Shown: piece by piece, positions 1 to 6,741 of the stretch | How the letters are laid out: every line of letters starts with the position of its first letter | Numbering within the stretch: the stretch's first letter is position 1 | DNA from: Clostridia bacterium | GTDB taxonomy: Bacteria; Bacillota; Clostridia; Christensenellales; UBA1242 | Length of the DNA: 11,093 nt | Reading direction: 5' to 3' | Assembly: GCA_017399515.1 (NCBI GenBank) | Contig: JAFQBZ010000114.1 | Span: 1 to 11,093 of the forward strand | Notes under the pieces: model-generated | The model's input: only the letters and a program-made list of their open reading frames with translations | Told to the model about the DNA's origin: nothing | The model's database searches: none | Position numbers and translations under genes: made by a program

Positions 1-402
1 TATGAAAAACTCTTAAAAAAAGGGTATGACAAAAGAGTGATAATGACTGCACTTGATAAACTTGAAGAATATCACTATGTTGACGATAATTTGTTTGCAA
101 AACTTTACGCAGAACAAAATAAAAGATATTCAAAGAAGATGCTTGAAAATAAACTTATGCAAAAGGGTATATCAGCAGACATAATACACCAAATTATCGA
201 AGATGACAGCGATTTTAAAGAAATTGAACTTTGCAAAAGCCAAGCAGAAAAATATGCAAAAAGCAAAGATTTATCAAAAGAAGGTGCGGTTCAAAAGATG
301 TATGCTTCGCTTGCAAGAAAGGGTTTTTCTTTTTCAATTATAAAGCAGGCAACAAAGCATTTAATTGTTAGTGATAATGAAGATTTTGACTTTTCAGACT
401 AA
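1..402 (+). CDS. recX: Regulatory protein RecX, 3' part
   Basis: RecX-family proteins bind RecA and its filaments and modulate recombination and SOS activity in the cytoplasm. The reading frame is open from base 1 (it begins Y-E-K-L-L-K-K-G) to a TAA at 400-402, so the true start lies left of the window and about 133 residues are visible. The three-helix RecX repeats are recognisable: a VDDNLFAKLYAEQ segment matching the family's (I/V)DDxxFA motif, followed by a KMLENKLMQKGIS segment matching its L-x-x-KGI pattern; a second, weaker repeat follows (MYASLARKGFS). The C-terminus is acidic (SDNEDFDFSD). The ATG at 43 and the GTG at 37 are internal to the domain and are not the start. No clear GC-containing terminator follows the stop. 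Confidence 0.85.
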   Translation, partial: YEKLLKKGYDKRVIMTALDKLEEYHYVDDNLFAKLYAEQNKRYSKKMLENKLMQKGISADIIHQIIEDDSDFKEIELCKSQAEKYAKSKDLSKEGAVQKMYASLARKGFSFSIIKQATKHLIVSDNEDFDFSD

Positions 403-448
403 GGTTTGAAAAGTTATTTTTTTATTACAAAAAAATTTTAAATGGGTA

Positions 449-477
449 TTGACTTTTTTGGGGTTTTATAGTATTAT
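449..477 (+). promoter_or_regulatory. Distal sigma-A-type promoter candidate for the 729-aa gene
   Basis: TTGACT (449-454) is followed after exactly 17 bp by TATTAT (472-477), a close match to the housekeeping consensus. The transcript would start near 484, giving a leader of about 170 nt that begins almost exactly at a hairpin. It is in the right orientation and lies after recX. Confidence 0.6.
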
Positions 478-483
478 ATTAGT

Positions 484-538
484 AACCATATTGAGATATG
501 GTTTGCAGTGATTTACAAATTTTTTATGTGTCACTGTA
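484..538 (+). other. Two adjacent hairpins at the 5' end of the predicted leader RNA
   Basis: First hairpin: arms AACCATAT (484-491) and ATATGGTT (496-503), a perfect 8-bp stem with a TGAG loop. Second hairpin: TGCAGTGA (504-511) pairs with TCACTGTA (531-538), one G-U pair, with a partly pairable interior. The two are directly abutting and begin where the upstream promoter is expected to start transcription. Neither is followed by a convincing T-run, so termination is unlikely. A 5'-terminal stabilising structure or a protein-binding leader is possible; I do not recognise a known riboswitch class. Confidence 0.5.
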
Positions 539-542
539 TCTT

Positions 543-610
543 TTGACAAAATGCTTGCATATAATTATTTATGTAATAAATTCAAAATTGTATTGATTTT
601 ATGCTTGCGT
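543..610 (+). repeat. Two direct repeats TTGAnnnnATGCTTGC, 50 bp apart
   Basis: Copy 1 is TTGACAAAATGCTTGCAT at 543-560 and copy 2 is TTGATTTTATGCTTGCGT at 593-610. They agree at 13 of 18 positions, including the 8-mer ATGCTTGC, and start exactly 50 bp apart. Copy 2 supplies the -35 and spacer of the proximal promoter. A regulator-binding site is one explanation, chance in AT-rich DNA another. Confidence 0.4.
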
Positions 611-621
611 TGTGTTAAAAT
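593..621 (+). promoter_or_regulatory. Proximal promoter candidate for the 729-aa gene
   Basis: TTGATT (593-598), a 17-bp spacer and TAAAAT (616-621), with a TG one base upstream of the -10 (extended -10, TGTTAAAAT). The start would be near 628, leaving a leader of about 27 nt with the AAGGGAG ribosome-binding site at 642-648. Confidence 0.55.
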
Positions 622-654
622 TCGTTCGTAAAAATATGATTAAGGGAGATATTT

Positions 655-2844
655 ATGGAACAAAATGAAGTAGTAAAAAGAATTAGAGAATATCATATCA
701 TTCGTGACACTTTAAAAGAAAAATCAGTTGTTAGACTTGCTGGTGATCCTAATGTGTCTAGTCTTCTTGCTGTGCTTTCTTCACATGTTGAATTCTTTGG
801 CAAAATGAGAATGAGTAATGTTGAATCTTTTGACCAATTCTTTAGCAGACTTGAAAAGAATTATCTTGCAACTTCAACTCATGCTAAAATTAAGCCATCA
901 GAAACTGCATACACTCATTACATTAAAGATGTTCTTGGAAAGAGTGGTCTTGCACAAGTTACAGCAGTTGCTAATGATCCTGATAATACAGCAAGAATTA
1001 GAGCACTTAGATTAGATTTAGGTAAAGAAGTTAGAGAACCTAACTCTATTATTCTCGTGCGCGACATTAAATCATATTCTGTGGTTTCAGGTCTTCGTGG
1101 AAACTTAACAGAGGCTATTAGAAAAAATGCTGATTTAGAAGCAGAACTTGAAAAAGTTCGTGGAATTTTGAAACTTACAAAAGAAAATGCAAAAACTAAA
1201 GAAGATGTTCTTGCAGAAATTGACAAGACAGAACAAGCAATTTTATTATCAATTGTTGAAACCGCTGCTCAAAGCGACTATTTAGCAAGAGCAATTGCTA
1301 AATCAACAGGTAAGAAAATCAATGAAGTTAGAGATTTGGTTATTGCTGCTTCTGGTGCAAGTGCAAAAAGAGATGCTGCAACACAAAAACAAATCGCTGA
1401 TATGCATAAAAGACTTGGTGGTTTATATGCAGGCATTGGTGGTGTTTCTAAATCACTTGGTGGAGTACATCGTAGAATTGGTGGGCTTGAAGATTCAATG
1501 ACTTCTGCACATGAAAAACTTGATGAAATTTCAACCAAACTCGATAAAAAATCAAGAGGTTCAACATTCTGGAAAGTTGCTGCCGGTGCTGGTGGTGGTC
1601 TTGCTGTTGGTGTTGGTGTTACAGCACTTATCGCGGCATTAATGGGATCAGGAAAGGCTCCAGCAGTTGTTCCTGGAACAACCGATTCTTCAGATGCTGC
1701 TTCAATTGAATCAGCATATGTTGAATATATGGATACAGTTGATGAACTTGGTTTGATTCTTCAAAATATGCTTTTAGATGGTGATTATTCAAAAGACGAA
1801 CAAGCATCATTTGAAGGAAGTGTTGATGCATTTGCTTCAAAATTTGTTGGAACAAAGTTTGAAGGTGAAAGTGCAGAAGATGCAAACACATTCAAAGCAA
1901 TTTCTGCTAGCGTTGCTGGAATGAGCGAAGAAAAGAGAGTTGCTATTGCAAATTATGCTGCTCTTTATACAGATTTCCAAGCAGTTAGCGCAACACTTGA
2001 CACTTATAAAACACAAAATGCAGATCTTTTAAAGTCTAACGCTGCTCTTAGCACTTCAGTTGATGCACTTACAGTTAAAGTTGGTGAGTTAGAACAAGAA
2101 ATTATCAAACTTCAACAAGTTATTGCAAGCACTGATAATGCAAAAACAATCCAAGAATTGCAAGCAAAAATTGAAGCATATGAAAAACAAGTTGCTGATT
2201 TGGAAAAAGAAGTTCAAAAAGTAACCGGTGAAAAAACTGCACTTAAGAGTGAAAATGATGCATTAAAAACTGAAAATGCAACACTTAAGGGTCAAGTTGA
2301 TTCTCTTACAAAAGAAAATGAACAACTTAAATCAGACCTCAAAAAAGCAAACGATGATCTTTCTGCAGCACAAAAGACTATTGCTGACTTAAACAAAGCA
2401 AAAGACGAATTGCAAGCAAAATATGATGCAGGTGTTATAACAGAAAAAGAACTTAGAGAAAAAATTGCTGAACTTGAAAAGAGTGAAAAAGAATTAAAAA
2501 CTCAAGTTGATAACTTAACAAAACAAGTTGCTGATTTAAACACTAAACTCGCTGATGAAATTAAGAAATATAACGAATTGTTAGATAAATATAAGAAACT
2601 TGATGGTGACAAAACAGCACTTGCTAATTCTCTTGCAGATGCACAAAAGAGAATTGCTGAATTGGAATCTCAAATTGAAACAACAACTGTTGAAACTGCC
2701 GAACTTATCTTAACAATTTATGAATATATGACAGGCGAAAGCACAGCAGATATTTCTAAAGCAATGGATTTAGTTTCATCTCAACTTGGAATTACAGTTA
2801 CAAATCCTTCAACAGGTCTTGAAGGTAATGTTAAACAACCTTAA
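655..2844 (+). CDS. Unrecognised 729-aa single-pass membrane protein with long coiled coil
   Basis: I do not recognise this family. Layout by residue: 1-150, a mixed globular region; 150-235, charged helices; 247-300, seven clean heptads ending in a basic stretch, the first four (254-281) each carrying Gly-Gly after an Ile/Leu core residue; 306-331, a glycine-rich hydrophobic helix with GxxxGxxxG at 311/315/319; 333-350, a Pro/Ser/Asp linker; 351-445, a helical acidic region; about 450-680, continuous coiled coil rich in Glu, Lys, Leu and Ala; then a short C-terminal region. Basic residues before the helix (K298, K299, R301, K307) and an acidic stretch after it suggest N-in, C-out topology, with the coiled coil outside. 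There is no signal peptide, sorting motif or catalytic motif. The start is supported by AAGGGAG 6 bp upstream. It appears to be a single-gene unit with its own promoters and terminator. A structural or cell-surface spacing role is inference; a wholly cytoplasmic scaffold remains possible. Confidence 0.85.
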   Translation: MEQNEVVKRIREYHIIRDTLKEKSVVRLAGDPNVSSLLAVLSSHVEFFGKMRMSNVESFDQFFSRLEKNYLATSTHAKIKPSETAYTHYIKDVLGKSGLAQVTAVANDPDNTARIRALRLDLGKEVREPNSIILVRDIKSYSVVSGLRGNLTEAIRKNADLEAELEKVRGILKLTKENAKTKEDVLAEIDKTEQAILLSIVETAAQSDYLARAIAKSTGKKINEVRDLVIAASGASAKRDAATQKQIADMHKRLGGLYAGIGGVSKSLGGVHRRIGGLEDSMTSAHEKLDEISTKLDKKSRGSTFWKVAAGAGGGLAVGVGVTALIAALMGSGKAPAVVPGTTDSSDAASIESAYVEYMDTVDELGLILQNMLLDGDYSKDEQASFEGSVDAFASKFVGTKFEGESAEDANTFKAISASVAGMSEEKRVAIANYAALYTDFQAVSATLDTYKTQNADLLKSNAALSTSVDALTVKVGELEQEIIKLQQVIASTDNAKTIQELQAKIEAYEKQVADLEKEVQKVTGEKTALKSENDALKTENATLKGQVDSLTKENEQLKSDLKKANDDLSAAQKTIADLNKAKDELQAKYDAGVITEKELREKIAELEKSEKELKTQVDNLTKQVADLNTKLADEIKKYNELLDKYKKLDGDKTALANSLADAQKRIAELESQIETTTVETAELILTIYEYMTGESTADISKAMDLVSSQLGITVTNPSTGLEGNVKQP

Positions 2845-2865
2845 TCATTAATAAATATATAAAAC

Positions 2866-2899
2866 AAAAATCCTATGAAAAATTTTCATAGGATTTTTT
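2866..2899 (+). terminator. Rho-independent terminator after the 729-aa gene
   Basis: Arms 2866-2879 and 2885-2898 form a perfect 14-bp stem (core TCCTATGAA / TTCATAGGA) with a 5-nt loop. The 3' arm ends in a run of six T. The flanking A-tract would also allow function on the minus strand, but no minus-strand gene ends here. Confidence 0.92.
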
Positions 2900-2905
2900 A
2901 GTTCC

Positions 2906-2934
2906 TTGACTTTATATTTTTTTGTTAATATAAT
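2906..2934 (+). promoter_or_regulatory. Near-consensus promoter of lgt
   Basis: TTGACT (2906-2911), a 17-bp spacer and a perfect TATAAT (2929-2934). The expected start is at about 2940-2942, which coincides with the first base of the lgt ATG at 2941, so the message should be leaderless or nearly so. Confidence 0.8.
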
Positions 2935-2940
2935 GATAGT

Positions 2941-3738
2941 ATGATGGAATTTTTAAATGTTGATAGAGTTGCCTTTACTGTTAAAGGTTATGATATTTAT
3001 TGGTATGGGCTTATAATTTGCTGTGCGATTATTATTGCAATTTTGGTTGCGTCAGCATTTTCAAAGAAAAAGGGATATGGTTCTGATATGCCAATGAATA
3101 TTGCACTTGTTGTTTTACCAACAGGCATTTTGGGTGCAAGGTTGTTTTCTGTGCTCTTTGAAGACTCTTTAAGTTTTTCGGAATTCTTTAATTTTAGAAC
3201 AGGTGGGCTCAGCATTATTGGTGCTATTGTTTGTGGTGCTATTGGTTTGTTGTTTTATTGTCTTGTTATTAAAAGAGATAAAGATGTTTTTAAATATTTC
3301 GATATTTTGGTTGTGGCTTTAATTTTGGCTCAAGCAATAGGCAGATGGGGAAATTATTTCAATGAAGAAGTTTATGGTTTTGCTGTGCCTTCAAATTTAT
3401 GGTTCTCATTTTTTCCACTTGTTGTAACCATTGATGGAACAACATATTTAGCATTATTTTTCTTTGAATCGATTTGCAACTTGATCGGTTTTGGGCTTCT
3501 TACAAATGTATATTTGAATCAAGTTTCAAATGGTTATGCAACTTCACTTTATTTGATTTATTATGGTGTTGTTAGAACAATTTTAGAACCACTTAGAAAT
3601 CCTGCTTTCATTTTAACTTGGAACTCTATAAAAGTTTCTAGTGTTATGAGTTTCTTAATGATTGTTGCAGGGCTCATTATTTATATCGTTGTGTCAATTC
3701 GAATTACTACAAATAGAAAGGTGAAAAAGAATGGTTAA
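2941..3738 (+). CDS. lgt: Prolipoprotein diacylglyceryl transferase
   Basis: Lgt is the membrane enzyme that transfers diacylglycerol from phosphatidylglycerol to the lipobox cysteine of prolipoproteins, the first step of lipoprotein maturation. At 265 aa it has the usual size and a multi-helix hydrophobic profile. Family landmarks: FTVKGYDIYWYGL near residue 12-24 (the F-x-WYG opening), GILGAR (62-67), GGLSIIGA (88-95), the signature GRWGNYFNEEVYG (134-146), FFFES near 173-177 and the late ILEPLRNP (214-221) carrying the conserved Arg. Residue 93, usually His or Tyr (GGLxxHG or GGLxxYG), is Ile. No Shine-Dalgarno sequence precedes the ATG-ATG start, and the promoter sits directly against it; a start further in would remove the conserved N-terminus. 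The 3' end overlaps the next gene by 8 bp, so the two are probably cotranscribed and translationally coupled. Confidence 0.92.
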   Translation: MMEFLNVDRVAFTVKGYDIYWYGLIICCAIIIAILVASAFSKKKGYGSDMPMNIALVVLPTGILGARLFSVLFEDSLSFSEFFNFRTGGLSIIGAIVCGAIGLLFYCLVIKRDKDVFKYFDILVVALILAQAIGRWGNYFNEEVYGFAVPSNLWFSFFPLVVTIDGTTYLALFFFESICNLIGFGLLTNVYLNQVSNGYATSLYLIYYGVVRTILEPLRNPAFILTWNSIKVSSVMSFLMIVAGLIIYIVVSIRITTNRKVKKNG

Positions 3739-4738
3739 AAAATCACAGACAGCAAGTGTTGAAGAGTTAACACAAAAAGAAATTTCGGCTCTTGAGGCTA
3801 ATGACAAACTTTCAAAACTTGAAAAGGCGTCTGCGCGTGATAAAAAGGTTATTGCTGAATATAAAGAAAGAGAAAAAGCGTCGGCTAGAGCGCTTGTTCT
3901 TTTTGAGCGCAAATTAAAGTATTTAAAAACAACAATGATTGAAGATTTGCTTAAACTATGCTCTGTTATTGATGACACTAAAGCACAATATGAAGACAGA
4001 TGTTCAAAGGTTTATAATGCAGAAATGAAATCTGAATTGCTTGAATATAAAGATAATTACACTTTGTTTGCGAATGAGATTTATAACATTTGTAACAAAA
4101 TTGAGGCAGGAGCATCAATTTCAAATGAAGATAGAGCATTTATTTCAAATAAACAAGTGTCAACATCAACAGCGTCTGGTGACACAAAATCAAGATTTGA
4201 CAAACTTAAAGAGCAATTTAATCAAAAAATTGGTGCTAGTGTTATGAGAAAACCTGGAAGACCAAGAAAAGAAGACCAAAGTGTTGTTTCTGATATTGGG
4301 CTTGGCAAGAAGGTTGAAAAGAAAATTCAAGAAACCGATGACACTAAAAATAGGCTCAATGACATCTTTTATAATGCTCCAACTTCTACTTCTAAAACTG
4401 TGGTTTCAAACATTCCAGAAACAAGTGATAGTGTTTTTGATTTCAATGAAGCACTTAACCCTAACATTTCGCTTAAAGACATTATGTCAGACATTATGGC
4501 AGAAAAACCTGAAGAAGAGGTAAAACAATATTCTGCTGAATCTCAAAAGGCTTCAGAGATTCAAAAGGCTGAAAGTCAATCAAAGATTGAACTTTTAGAG
4601 TCTGGTTTTATAAGAACCCCAATGGTTAAAAGAGGAATTGTTAAAACTGACAAATTGGTTGCTGAAGAAAAAAAGCCAAAGCCAACTTTTGAAAAGAGAT
4701 TTTTCTCAATTCAAAATATAACAAAAATAGGTGAATAA
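3731..4738 (+). CDS. Unrecognised 335-aa coiled-coil protein with AT-hook-like motif
   Basis: I do not recognise this family. Residues 8-65 are strongly charged helix (Lys/Glu/Ala rich), 66-135 form a second helical region with the three cysteines (77, 91, 121), and 140-335 are largely polar and probably disordered. At 173-180 lies RKPGRPRK, a textbook match to the AT-hook core (GRP flanked by basic residues), which in other proteins inserts into the minor groove of AT-rich DNA. A segment rich in Ser/Glu/Lys (260-290) and a basic C-terminal part (300-335) follow. There is no signal peptide or membrane segment, so it is probably cytoplasmic. The start is supported by AAAGG (3717-3721) 9 bp upstream, inside lgt. 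The 8-bp overlap with lgt indicates one operon. A nucleoid-associated or nucleic-acid-binding role is inferred from one short motif only. Confidence 0.8.
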   Translation: MVKKSQTASVEELTQKEISALEANDKLSKLEKASARDKKVIAEYKEREKASARALVLFERKLKYLKTTMIEDLLKLCSVIDDTKAQYEDRCSKVYNAEMKSELLEYKDNYTLFANEIYNICNKIEAGASISNEDRAFISNKQVSTSTASGDTKSRFDKLKEQFNQKIGASVMRKPGRPRKEDQSVVSDIGLGKKVEKKIQETDDTKNRLNDIFYNAPTSTSKTVVSNIPETSDSVFDFNEALNPNISLKDIMSDIMAEKPEEEVKQYSAESQKASEIQKAESQSKIELLESGFIRTPMVKRGIVKTDKLVAEEKKPKPTFEKRFFSIQNITKIGE

Positions 4739-4768
4739 AAAATAACTCGAAATTCGAGTTATTTTTTT
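4739..4768. terminator. Shared bidirectional terminator between convergent operons
   Basis: AAAATAACTCGA (4739-4750) pairs with TCGAGTTATTTT (4754-4765), 12 bp, loop AAT. A seven-T run follows on the plus strand and a T-run follows on the minus strand. It starts immediately after the TAA of the 335-aa gene, and its right arm contains the groEL stop codon (4759-4761). Confidence 0.9.
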
Positions 4769-6348
4769 ATTTGTTCAGGAATATCCGTTACAATCACTTC
4801 TGTGGTGAGAATTGAACTTGCAACACTTCCAGCATTTTCAAGTGCAGACCTTGTTACTTTTGTTGGGTCAATGATTCCGCATTCAAACATATCGACAAAT
4901 TCATTGGTTAATGCGTTGTAACCAATGTTTTTATTTTTGCTGTCTTTGATTTTTTGAACAATAACGCCGTCATCAACGCCTGCATTTTTTGCGATTTGGC
5001 GAATTGGTGATTCTAGTGCAACTTTGACAATTTCTGTGCCGGTTTTCTCATCTCCAGAAAGTTGTGAAATTAAGCAGTCTAAAATGCTTTGTGATAACAA
5101 AAGGGCAGATCCTCCGCCTGCAATAATTCCTTCTTTTGTGGCAGATTTTGTTGCAGAAAGTGCATCTTCTATTCTAAGTTTCTTTTCTTGCATTTCAAGT
5201 TCGGTTGAAGCGCCAACTTCAATAACAGCAATTCCATCAGAAAGTCTTGCAAGTCTGTCTTCAACACGAATTCGTTCAAAATCATCAAGTTCTTCATTAA
5301 TGAGTTCATGAAGTTTAGTTTTGATAAGTTCAATGCTTTCTGTGTCAGCATTACCGTTTGAAATGATTGTTTTATCTTTATAAACTTTAACACAAGCAGC
5401 CGTGCCAAGTTCATTTAAAGTGATTGTTTTAAGGTCTGTGTTTAAATCTTTTGAAATGTAAGTTGCACCGGTGAGTAGTGCAATGTCTTCAAGAAAATCT
5501 CTTTGTTTGTCGCCATAAGCAGGGGCTTTGATTGCGATTGATGAAAAACTTCCACGAATGGTGTTTAGGGCAAGTGTTGAAAGTGCGTCACCATCGACAT
5601 CTTCAGCAATAACAAGAAGAGGTTTTGAGGTTTGCATAATTTGTTCTAAAATTGGAAGAATGTCATTTAGATTGGTAATCTTTTTGTCGGTTACTAAAAT
5701 GTATGGGTTTTCAAGAATTGTAGCGTTTGAATTTTGTGAAGCCATGTAAGGGGAAATATAGCCTCTGTCAATTTCAATGCCTTGTGTGAGTTTTAAGTTA
5801 GTTTGAGAGGTTTTTGACTCTTCAATTGTGATAACGCCATCGGTTCCAACCTTTTCAAAGGCGGTTGCTATTAAGTTTCCAATTTCTTCACTTCCTGCAG
5901 AAATGCTTGCAATTTGAGCAATCTCTATGTTATTTGAAATTGGTTTTGAAATTGATTTTAAGTGATTTACAACTGCGTGGATTGCTTTTTCAATGCCTTT
6001 TCGAATAATGATTGGGTTTGCACCACTAGAAATGTTTTTTAAACCTTCGCTAACCATAGCGCTTGCAAGTATGCAAGCGGTTGTTGTGCCATCACCAGCA
6101 GAGTCGTTTGTTTTGATTGATACTTCTTTTATAAGGTTTGCACCCATATTATGAAAAGGGTTTTCAAGTTCGATTTCTTTGGCAATTGAAACGCCGTCGT
6201 TTGTGATGAGAGGGGTGGTATATTTTCTATCTAACACAACATTTCTGCCTTTTGGACCAAGTGTTATTTTGACTGCATCAGCAACGGTTTTAATGCCAAT
6301 ATTTAATGCTTTTCTTGCTTCTTCTGATGTTAAAATTTGTTTTGCCAT
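4759..6348 (-). CDS. groL: Chaperonin GroEL (Hsp60)
   Basis: GroEL forms the double-ring ATP-driven folding chamber capped by GroES. The 529-aa product aligns over its whole length with group I chaperonins: KITLGPKGRNVVLD (28-41), NDGVSIAKEIEL, the ATP-binding NDSAGDGTTTA (81-91; Asp86 matches E. coli Asp87), SPYMAS and DILPILEQI in the apical domain, KAPAYGD, LEMQEKKLRIEDAL (with the Asp equivalent to E. coli Asp398) and IIDPTKVTRSALENAGSVAS near the end. The C-terminus stops at IPEQIKK without the Gly-Gly-Met tail of many GroELs. The start is an ATG in a TAATG overlap with groES, with AAGGAG inside the groES end, so expression is coupled. No second groEL is in view. Confidence 0.98.
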   Translation of the reverse strand: MAKQILTSEEARKALNIGIKTVADAVKITLGPKGRNVVLDRKYTTPLITNDGVSIAKEIELENPFHNMGANLIKEVSIKTNDSAGDGTTTACILASAMVSEGLKNISSGANPIIIRKGIEKAIHAVVNHLKSISKPISNNIEIAQIASISAGSEEIGNLIATAFEKVGTDGVITIEESKTSQTNLKLTQGIEIDRGYISPYMASQNSNATILENPYILVTDKKITNLNDILPILEQIMQTSKPLLVIAEDVDGDALSTLALNTIRGSFSSIAIKAPAYGDKQRDFLEDIALLTGATYISKDLNTDLKTITLNELGTAACVKVYKDKTIISNGNADTESIELIKTKLHELINEELDDFERIRVEDRLARLSDGIAVIEVGASTELEMQEKKLRIEDALSATKSATKEGIIAGGGSALLLSQSILDCLISQLSGDEKTGTEIVKVALESPIRQIAKNAGVDDGVIVQKIKDSKNKNIGYNALTNEFVDMFECGIIDPTKVTRSALENAGSVASSILTTEVIVTDIPEQIKK

Positions 6349-6641
6349 TAGTTGTTCTCCTTGAATATTCCAAAAATGTCACTTTGACGGAGCACGATGT
6401 ATTCTTCATCGTCACATTTGAAGGTTGTTGCACCATATTTATTGTATAAAACTTTATCTCCAACAGAAACGAGCATTTCGGTTTTATTACCTTCAAAAAC
6501 ATCTCCATTTCCAATGGCAACAACTTCGCCACAAAGTGGTTCATCACCAACGGTTTCTGGTATGATGATTCCTGATTTTGTTTGATTTTGTCTGTTTAAA
6601 TTTTTTAGAACAACTCTATCAAATAATGGTTTAAATTTCAT
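6348..6641 (-). CDS. groS: Co-chaperonin GroES (Hsp10)
   Basis: GroES forms the heptameric lid of the GroEL chamber. The 97-aa product has the usual length and features: an opening KPLFDRVVL strand, the mobile loop NQTKSGIIIPET that contacts GroEL through its hydrophobic tripeptide, the GEVVAIGNG segment, VGDKVLYNKYGATTF and the closing EEYIVLRQSDIFGIF. The start is an ATG preceded by AAGGAG (complement of 6648-6653) at good spacing. It is the first gene of the groES-groEL operon. The upstream spacer has no visible CIRCE inverted repeat, the operator bound by HrcA in many Bacillota. Confidence 0.97.
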   Translation of the reverse strand: MKFKPLFDRVVLKNLNRQNQTKSGIIIPETVGDEPLCGEVVAIGNGDVFEGNKTEMLVSVGDKVLYNKYGATTFKCDDEEYIVLRQSDIFGIFKENN

Positions 6642-6679
6642 ATTATTCTCCTTAACTAATTATATGATTAAAACAGGTG

Positions 6680-6688
6680 TTTATAACA
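6680..6688 (-). promoter_or_regulatory. Extended -10 candidate for groES-groEL
   Basis: Read on the minus strand this is TGTTATAAA, a TATAAA -10 with a TG extension. Transcription would begin near 6673, about 32 nt before the groES ATG. The -35 at 17-18 bp spacing is poor (CAATAA or CCAATA). A second minus-strand TATAAT at 6659-6664 would leave too short a leader for the ribosome-binding site. Confidence 0.4.
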
Positions 6689-6741
6689 TTGAGATAGTTT
6701 AATTATTGGCATTTTAAGGGTTTTAAACACATAAGTTTTAA

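Noticed and set aside
403..448. Terminator after recX
   Set aside because: Only T-run and A-run complementarity (about 417-436) without GC pairs; not a convincing rho-independent terminator.
543..571. Perfect TTGACA at 543 as a third promoter for the 729-aa gene
   Set aside because: At 17 bp the -10 would be TATTTA, a poor match, and the nearby TATAAT at 560-565 is only 11 bp away; kept only as part of the direct repeat.
1414..1497. 21-bp degenerate tandem repeat as a DNA-level repeat element
   Set aside because: The periodicity comes from (I/L)GG heptads in the protein; the nucleotide copies are too divergent to be a DNA repeat in their own right.
918..1891. Several antisense and alternate-frame open frames within the 729-aa gene
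   Set aside because: Composition follows the main frame's repetitive codons, none has a ribosome-binding site, and the main frame is continuous and heptad-periodic.
4247..4270. Nuclear-localisation-like or eukaryotic origin for the AT-hook protein
   Set aside because: Bacterial ribosome-binding site, operon overlap with lgt and codon use like its neighbours; no sign of transfer.
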